The notes under the pieces are model-generated. The model searched no databases. It saw nothing but the letters and a program-made list of their open reading frames with translations, and was not told the origin of the DNA. The translations under genes and the position numbers were made by a program. Below, one piece after another: positions 60,042-64,000 of a stretch of 64,000 nt of DNA; positions within the stretch are counted from its first letter, which is position 1, and every line of letters begins with the position of its first letter. This stretch comes from Streptomyces geranii. Its GTDB lineage: Bacteria > Actinomycetota > Actinomycetes > Streptomycetales > Streptomycetaceae. The DNA lies in assembly GCF_002954775.1 (NCBI RefSeq), contig NZ_KZ672952.1, forward strand, positions 562,883 through 626,882. Direction: 5' to 3'.

Positions 60042-61714
60042 GTGTCCGCCCGGAAGAGGATCGCACCGCTCGGGGCGAGCCCCCCGGTGCTGACCACGGC
60101 GACCCGGGCGTCCGGGACCTGGCGTGCTTCGGCCTCGCCGCGCAGTTGGGTGATGGCCTCGTGGACGAGGCCCAGGCCGTGGGTGCGGCCGTGCGAGAGC
60201 TGGCCGCCGTGGGTGTTCAGTGGCAGGAGTCCGTCGCGGGCGATGTTCTTGCCGCCGTCCAGGAAGTCCTTGGCCTCGCCGATCCCGCAGAAGCCCAACG
60301 CCTCTATCCAGGAAAGGCAGTTGAAGGTGAAGCCGTCGTAGAGCTGGGCGATGTCGACGTCCGACGGCCGCAGGGAGGTGCGGGTCCACAGGTGGGCGGA
60401 CTGGCCGAGGACCTGGGGTTCGTGGGTGAGGGTGCTCTGGTCCCACTCGATGCGTTCGAGGAGCTGGGTGCCGACGGCCTCGACGAGGACGGGCGGTTTG
60501 GCGAGGTCGCGGGCCGCGTCCACGGCGGACACGATCACGGCGACCGATCCGTCGCAAGGCACGTCGCAGTCGTACAGGCCGAAGGGGGTGGTGACCATCC
60601 GGGCCTGGAGGTAGTCGTCCATGGTCATCGGATCGCGGTAGATCGCGGTGGGGTTGAGCGCGGCGTTGGCCCGCTGGTTGAGGGCGATCCAGCCGAGGGT
60701 CTCGCGGGTGGTGCCGTAACGGTCGAAGTGGCGCTGAGCGTTCATGGCGAGGGTGTGCGCGGCCGAGTACGCCCCGAAGGGCTTCATCCAGCCCGCCGCC
60801 GGTGCGCCGGCAGCAGGCGCGGCGATCCGGCCGCGCTTGACGAGTTCGCCGTACGACGACTCCCAGACCGTACGGAAGCACAGCACATGCCGGGCGAGGC
60901 CGCCCGCGACCGCGAGCATCGCCGCGATGAGCGAGCCGCCGGGGCCGAAGGTCTCGCTGCCGCCGTTGTACCAGGTCGGCTGGACGCCCAACGCGGCCTC
61001 CAGCGCGGTGACTCCGCCCTCGGCGAAGCCGCCGTAGGCTCCGGCGCCCGGGTAGGCGGCCAGACCGTCGATGTCGGCGATGGTCAACCCGGCGTCGGCG
61101 ATGGCCCGTTCGCAGGCCTTCACCGTCAACGACAGAGGCGGGACAAGGAGTCGGCGCCCGACCTCCGAGGCGCCGACGCCGGTGATCGCGACCTTGTCCT
61201 CGAACTTCTCCGGGGTCACCATCGGGCGTACGTGGGACCGGAATCGGGCCGGTTCGATGGCGTCCGCGGGGAAGGGGGCCGGCTCCGTCTGGTCGGCGGC
61301 CGGGCGGAACAGGGGCAGCCACGCGTCCCCGGCCCGCTCGAAGACCACCTCCATGCGCATGCCCAACGTCAGTTCGTCCGGGGCGCATTGGACGGCGTTG
61401 GTGGTGAGGCGGACCCGGGGGTCCTCCTCGATGGCGACCTGGGCGACGACGAACGGGGTCGGCAACCCGGGTGCGGGGAAACGGTGGTTGACGGTGAAGC
61501 CGATCAACGTCGCGTAGCCGGAGACAGCCCGCACGCCGGTGTCGTGCCCGTGGCAGTAGCGGCACACCGGCTGCGGCGGATGGATGAGGGCCGCGCAGGA
61601 CCCGCACTCCGTCAGACGCAGCCGGCCGTCCGCGCCGGAGGTCCAGAAGAAGGCGTTCTCCTCCGTGATCTCCGGCGCGGCCCGCCCCGGCGTGCCGGGT
61701 GTCTCGTCGGTCAT
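60038..61714 (-). CDS. DUF35-thiolase fusion (Ltp2-ChsH2-like aldolase)
   Basis: A 558-residue fusion. Residues about 20-150 are a DUF35 protein: a rubredoxin-like zinc ribbon (CGSC and CRYC) followed by an OB fold. Residues 165-558 are a lipid-transfer-protein-type thiolase domain. The thiolase Cys is replaced (GGSETFGPGGSL), while YDGFTFN and GGQLSHGRTHG match Ltp2-like enzymes. In steroid side-chain breakdown Ltp2 and a separate DUF35 partner form a retro-aldolase that releases propionyl-CoA. Here both are one polypeptide. It is cotranscribed between a P450 and a hydrolase. Confidence 0.87.
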   Translation of the reverse strand: MTDETPGTPGRAAPEITEENAFFWTSGADGRLRLTECGSCAALIHPPQPVCRYCHGHDTGVRAVSGYATLIGFTVNHRFPAPGLPTPFVVAQVAIEEDPRVRLTTNAVQCAPDELTLGMRMEVVFERAGDAWLPLFRPAADQTEPAPFPADAIEPARFRSHVRPMVTPEKFEDKVAITGVGASEVGRRLLVPPLSLTVKACERAIADAGLTIADIDGLAAYPGAGAYGGFAEGGVTALEAALGVQPTWYNGGSETFGPGGSLIAAMLAVAGGLARHVLCFRTVWESSYGELVKRGRIAAPAAGAPAAGWMKPFGAYSAAHTLAMNAQRHFDRYGTTRETLGWIALNQRANAALNPTAIYRDPMTMDDYLQARMVTTPFGLYDCDVPCDGSVAVIVSAVDAARDLAKPPVLVEAVGTQLLERIEWDQSTLTHEPQVLGQSAHLWTRTSLRPSDVDIAQLYDGFTFNCLSWIEALGFCGIGEAKDFLDGGKNIARDGLLPLNTHGGQLSHGRTHGLGLVHEAITQLRGEAEARQVPDARVAVVSTGGLAPSGAILFRADT

Positions 61715-63078
61715 GTGGTGATCTGCGCCTTCGTCTTGCGGACCGTGACCGGTTCGGCGATGCGCTGCTCGTCACAGACCCGCTGCAGCTTCTCCAGCGT
61801 CTCGTCGAGCCCCGCGCCGAGCCGGGGGCCCGGGGTGAACGTCGCCGGGAGATGGCGCATGCCCTGGATGACGCCGATGGTCTCGTAGTGCACAGTGCCC
61901 TCCGGGTCGCACCGGTAGTCCGGCATTCGGTCGAACACGGCGGTGACCATGCGCTTGAACACCGTGCGGGCGACGTTGGATCCGATGCAGCGGTGGATGC
62001 CGAGGCCGAAACTGCTGTGCCGGTTGGCCGGGCGTTCCAGGTGGATGGTGTCGGGGTCGGGGAAGACGGAGGGGTCGCGGTTGGCCATCGCCCAGGACAG
62101 CCAGAGCCGTTCTCCCTCCTTGAACTGTGTTCCGGCGATCTCGCAGTCGGCGGAGAAGGTCCGTCCGTCGCCCGGGGCGGGCGTGTAGAAGCGCAGGAAC
62201 TCCTCCGTGGCAGAGTCCAGCAGGGTGTCGCGTTCGCGGCTGAGGCGGTCCCGCTCAGCGGGATTCTCACCGAGCCACTCCAGTGCGTGCGCGGTGAGCG
62301 CGGTCGTGGTGTCGAAGCCGCCGCCGATCAACAGGGCGAGTACGCCGAGGAGTTCACCGTCCGGCGGGGTGCTGCCGTTGATGTCGGCGTGGATGAGGGC
62401 GTCGACCAGTCCGGGCCTGGGGTTGGCGCGGATGTCGGCGATGGCCATGGCCAGGCCCATGCCCATGTTCCTGGCCATCTCGGCGACGCGTTTCATGTCT
62501 GGCGAGTTGGGTGGCGTGTATACGGAGGCGTGGGCCGGCTCGTTGTAGACGGTCCAGTCCTTGAGCGGGATGCCCATCATCGCGAGGGTGAGGACGGCCG
62601 GGACGATGTTGGCGAGGTCGTCGACGAAGTCGATCCGGCCGTCCTCGATCTTCTCGTCGATGGCGGCCCGCACCACCTCGTCGATGACCGGGATCCAGCG
62701 GCTGATGGCCGCCGGGGACAGGTACGGGTTGAGGGCCTGGCGGTAGTGGCGCTGTTCCGGCGGGTCCATCTCCAGGAACCCGCCCCGGGCCTGCCCCCGG
62801 TCCTTGGACGGCGGCGGGATGCTGATGCCCTGGTAGCCGCGCCGCTCGCCCTCCACGTCGTGGTCGTTGGAGATGAACTCGGCGGCCCGGGCCAGTTCGA
62901 AGACCTCGCGGTTGCCGCTGGCGACCCAGTGGCCGCCGTGCGTCTCGCTCCACGCGATGGGGCATTTGGACTGCAACTCGTGGGTGATGTCGGTGAACTG
63001 GTCCCGGTACTCGGGACTGTGCCGGTCGAAGTGGACGGTGTGCTTCTTGCGGCCGTCGACGTCATCGTCCGTGGTCAT
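61711..63078 (-). CDS. Cytochrome P450
   Basis: A 455-residue soluble P450 with I-helix GGGFDTTTALTAHALE, ExxR in EEFLRFY and haem Cys in FGLGIHRCIGSNVAR. The C-terminal extension (VTVRKTKAQITT) is about 30 residues longer than usual. The gene follows its ferredoxin by 56 bp and overlaps the aldolase fusion by ATGA, which ties the oxidation step to side-chain cleavage. GGGGAG lies upstream of the ATG. Substrate is unknown. The sequence differs clearly from the P450 at 56341. Confidence 0.9.
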   Translation of the reverse strand: MTTDDDVDGRKKHTVHFDRHSPEYRDQFTDITHELQSKCPIAWSETHGGHWVASGNREVFELARAAEFISNDHDVEGERRGYQGISIPPPSKDRGQARGGFLEMDPPEQRHYRQALNPYLSPAAISRWIPVIDEVVRAAIDEKIEDGRIDFVDDLANIVPAVLTLAMMGIPLKDWTVYNEPAHASVYTPPNSPDMKRVAEMARNMGMGLAMAIADIRANPRPGLVDALIHADINGSTPPDGELLGVLALLIGGGFDTTTALTAHALEWLGENPAERDRLSRERDTLLDSATEEFLRFYTPAPGDGRTFSADCEIAGTQFKEGERLWLSWAMANRDPSVFPDPDTIHLERPANRHSSFGLGIHRCIGSNVARTVFKRMVTAVFDRMPDYRCDPEGTVHYETIGVIQGMRHLPATFTPGPRLGAGLDETLEKLQRVCDEQRIAEPVTVRKTKAQITT

Positions 63079-63134
63079 CGTGGTGTCGTTCTCCCCTCAG
63101 AAAACGAAGATCCCCTCAGAAACTGAGGATCGCG
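63079..63134. repeat. Two degenerate copies of the ferredoxin gene end
   Basis: On the minus strand the last 20 bp of the ferredoxin gene (GCGATCTTCGTTTCCTGA) are followed by two similar stretches with GATCCTCAGTTTCTGAGG and GATCTTCGTTTTCTGAGG. The 3' end therefore appears tandemly triplicated before the P450 ribosome site. Confidence 0.65.
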
Positions 63135-63326
63135 TCAGGAAACGAAGATCGCGCGTTCCGGGCACGACCTGACCGCCTCGACGACCTGGTCCTGCTGGTC
63201 GTCCGGAACCTCCTCCTCGATCACCGACGAGTGACCGTCGATCTCGCTCAGCTCGAACACCTTCGGCGCCCGCATGGCGCAGAGCGTGTGCCCCTGGCAG
63301 CGCTCCGGGTCGACTCGTACCTTCAC
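63135..63326 (-). CDS. [3Fe-4S] ferredoxin for P450
   Basis: A 63-residue ferredoxin (start MKVRVDPERCQGHTLC) with cluster cysteines at CQGHTLC and SCPERAI, and Ala where a fourth Cys would sit (CAMRAPKVF), fitting a [3Fe-4S] cluster. It is directly upstream of the P450 at 61711 and downstream of the binding-protein gene. It probably delivers electrons to that P450. The 3' end is repeated in the intergenic stretch that follows. Confidence 0.9.
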   Translation of the reverse strand: MKVRVDPERCQGHTLCAMRAPKVFELSEIDGHSSVIEEEVPDDQQDQVVEAVRSCPERAIFVS

Positions 63327-63366
63327 GACCTGCTTCCTTCCTGCCGCAACTCGGTACTCACTACCG

Positions 63367-64000
63367 CTACTTGAGGTCCGCCATGGACTTGCCGACGTCG
63401 GCGAGCGTCATCGGCTTGCCGTAGGACTTCGTGTACTTGTACGCCGGGATGTCGCAGCGGTAGGAGCCCTGGTCCGGCTTGAAGTCGGCGACGGTCCAGC
63501 CCTTGTCGGTGGCCTTCACCACGTTGAAGCACGTGGGCGGGTTGGTGACCTTCGTCAGGTCCATGGGGGCCTGGAGTCCGCCCGCAGTCCACTCCGTCTG
63601 CTTCGTCGCGTTCTCGTACACGCACTTGCGGGTCAGTTCGTCGCACTGTCCGGCCGCGGTGGCGAACAGCAGCCAGGCGTCGAAGGAGCGCAGCGCGGGC
63701 AGCGTGACCTCGGCGTCGGGCGCGTACTTGGCGAAGAGGTCCTCGACCTGCTTGGTCGCCGGGTTGCTGGAGGCCTGTTCCAGCGGGGCGACTCCGCTGA
63801 GGTCGGCGTAGTTGTTCTGTTTGGCGATCGCGGTGCCGGTCAGCTGGAGGAAGGCGGGGCCGTAGGCGTTGTTGTTGGTGTCGATCCAGTCGAGCTGGTA
63901 GCCGGTGTTTGTGAGTGCCTGTTCGAGCTTGGCGAGCTGGCTGAACGAGCCGTTGAAGATGAGGCCCTTGATCTTCTTGCTCTTGATGGTCTGCGCGTAC
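63367..64000 (-). CDS. Liv-type ABC substrate-binding protein (3' part)
   Basis: The frame is open from the right edge to TAG 63367, giving about 210 C-terminal residues of a type I periplasmic-binding protein of the branched-chain amino acid (HAAT) family: GLIFNGSFSQLAKLEQALTN, LDWIDTNNNAYGPAFLQL and LRSFDAWLLFATAAGQCD. Two or more Cys pairs (CDELTRKC, later CFN and CDI) may form disulphides. The N-terminal lipoprotein signal would be outside the window. It probably serves the LivHM/LivG/LivF importer 29 kb away. Confidence 0.87.
   Translation of the reverse strand, partial: YAQTIKSKKIKGLIFNGSFSQLAKLEQALTNTGYQLDWIDTNNNAYGPAFLQLTGTAIAKQNNYADLSGVAPLEQASSNPATKQVEDLFAKYAPDAEVTLPALRSFDAWLLFATAAGQCDELTRKCVYENATKQTEWTAGGLQAPMDLTKVTNPPTCFNVVKATDKGWTVADFKPDQGSYRCDIPAYKYTKSYGKPMTLADVGKSMADLK

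Noticed and set aside
59133..62270. A 1045-codon frame ending in the alpha/beta hydrolase
   Set aside because: The hydrolase starts at ATG 60041. The upstream part is an out-of-frame reading of the aldolase fusion and P450.

Overview
The window looks like Streptomyces chromosome, or a close actinomycete. Base composition is very G+C-rich, third codon positions are almost always G or C, GTG starts are common, and gene ends overlap tightly (ATGA, GTGA, TTGA). A short sequence I remember as a widespread Streptomyces intergenic repeat lies at 24505-24530. I see no rRNA, tRNA, CRISPR array, integrase or transposase.

Left part (1-11.4 kb): ordinary, mostly single-gene units. These are an FHA-FHA-ABC transporter ATPase cut by the window edge, a small unknown protein, an AKR14-type aldo/keto reductase divergent from a LysR regulator, a DinB-like protein, adenosine deaminase, a VOC protein, a PAP2 phosphatase, a decayed dienelactone hydrolase gene, a secreted protein of unknown function, a second aldo/keto reductase and a secreted PI-PLC-like protein with a lectin-like N-terminus.

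Centre and right (11.6-64 kb): about 50 kb is almost wholly acyl-CoA catabolism. A short unit (acyl-CoA dehydrogenase, SDR, FadR-type GntR regulator; 11646-14458) precedes a ten-gene + strand operon (14657-24481): crotonase, paired acyl-CoA dehydrogenases, FadD3-like ligase, CaiB transferase, PaaG-like crotonase, thiolase, acyl-CoA dehydrogenase and an SDR-like protein. After an amidohydrolase/CaiB pair, a crotonase and an AraC/NmrA pair comes a - strand uptake operon (34681-29651) with fused LivH-LivM, LivG, LivF, two small proteins and a crotonase. A second set of paired dehydrogenases, a thioesterase, thiolase, ligase and SDRs follows (34.8-42.7 kb). Next is a tightly overlapping - strand operon (50779-42782) with amidohydrolase, FadD3-like ligase, a two-subunit B12-dependent acyl-CoA mutase, LLM flavin oxidoreductase, CaiB, VOC and SDR. 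Then come another ligase, a ferredoxin-type reductase, a crotonase, a degenerate alpha/beta hydrolase and a TetR regulator. The right end has two P450-ferredoxin pairs, a DUF35-thiolase (Ltp2-like aldolase) fusion, a hydrolase, DoxX, an NAD-dependent dehydrogenase and a Liv-type binding protein cut by the right edge.

How it may work together (inference): a Liv-type importer brings in an acidic, probably alicyclic or branched compound. P450s oxidise it, several ligases make CoA thioesters, and heteromeric dehydrogenases, crotonases, SDRs, thiolases and the aldolase-like fusion shorten it. The mutase would handle a branched or quaternary-carbon acyl-CoA. Steroid-, terpenoid- or naphthenate-like substrates fit, but the sequence does not name one.

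Regulation: a 17-bp palindrome, best form TGAGAATNNNATTCTCA, occurs in eight places, nearly all at gene starts or divergent promoters across 43 kb. This suggests one regulon. A separate identical 15-mer carrying GGTCTGACC lies before the first two operons and fits the GntR regulator encoded between them.
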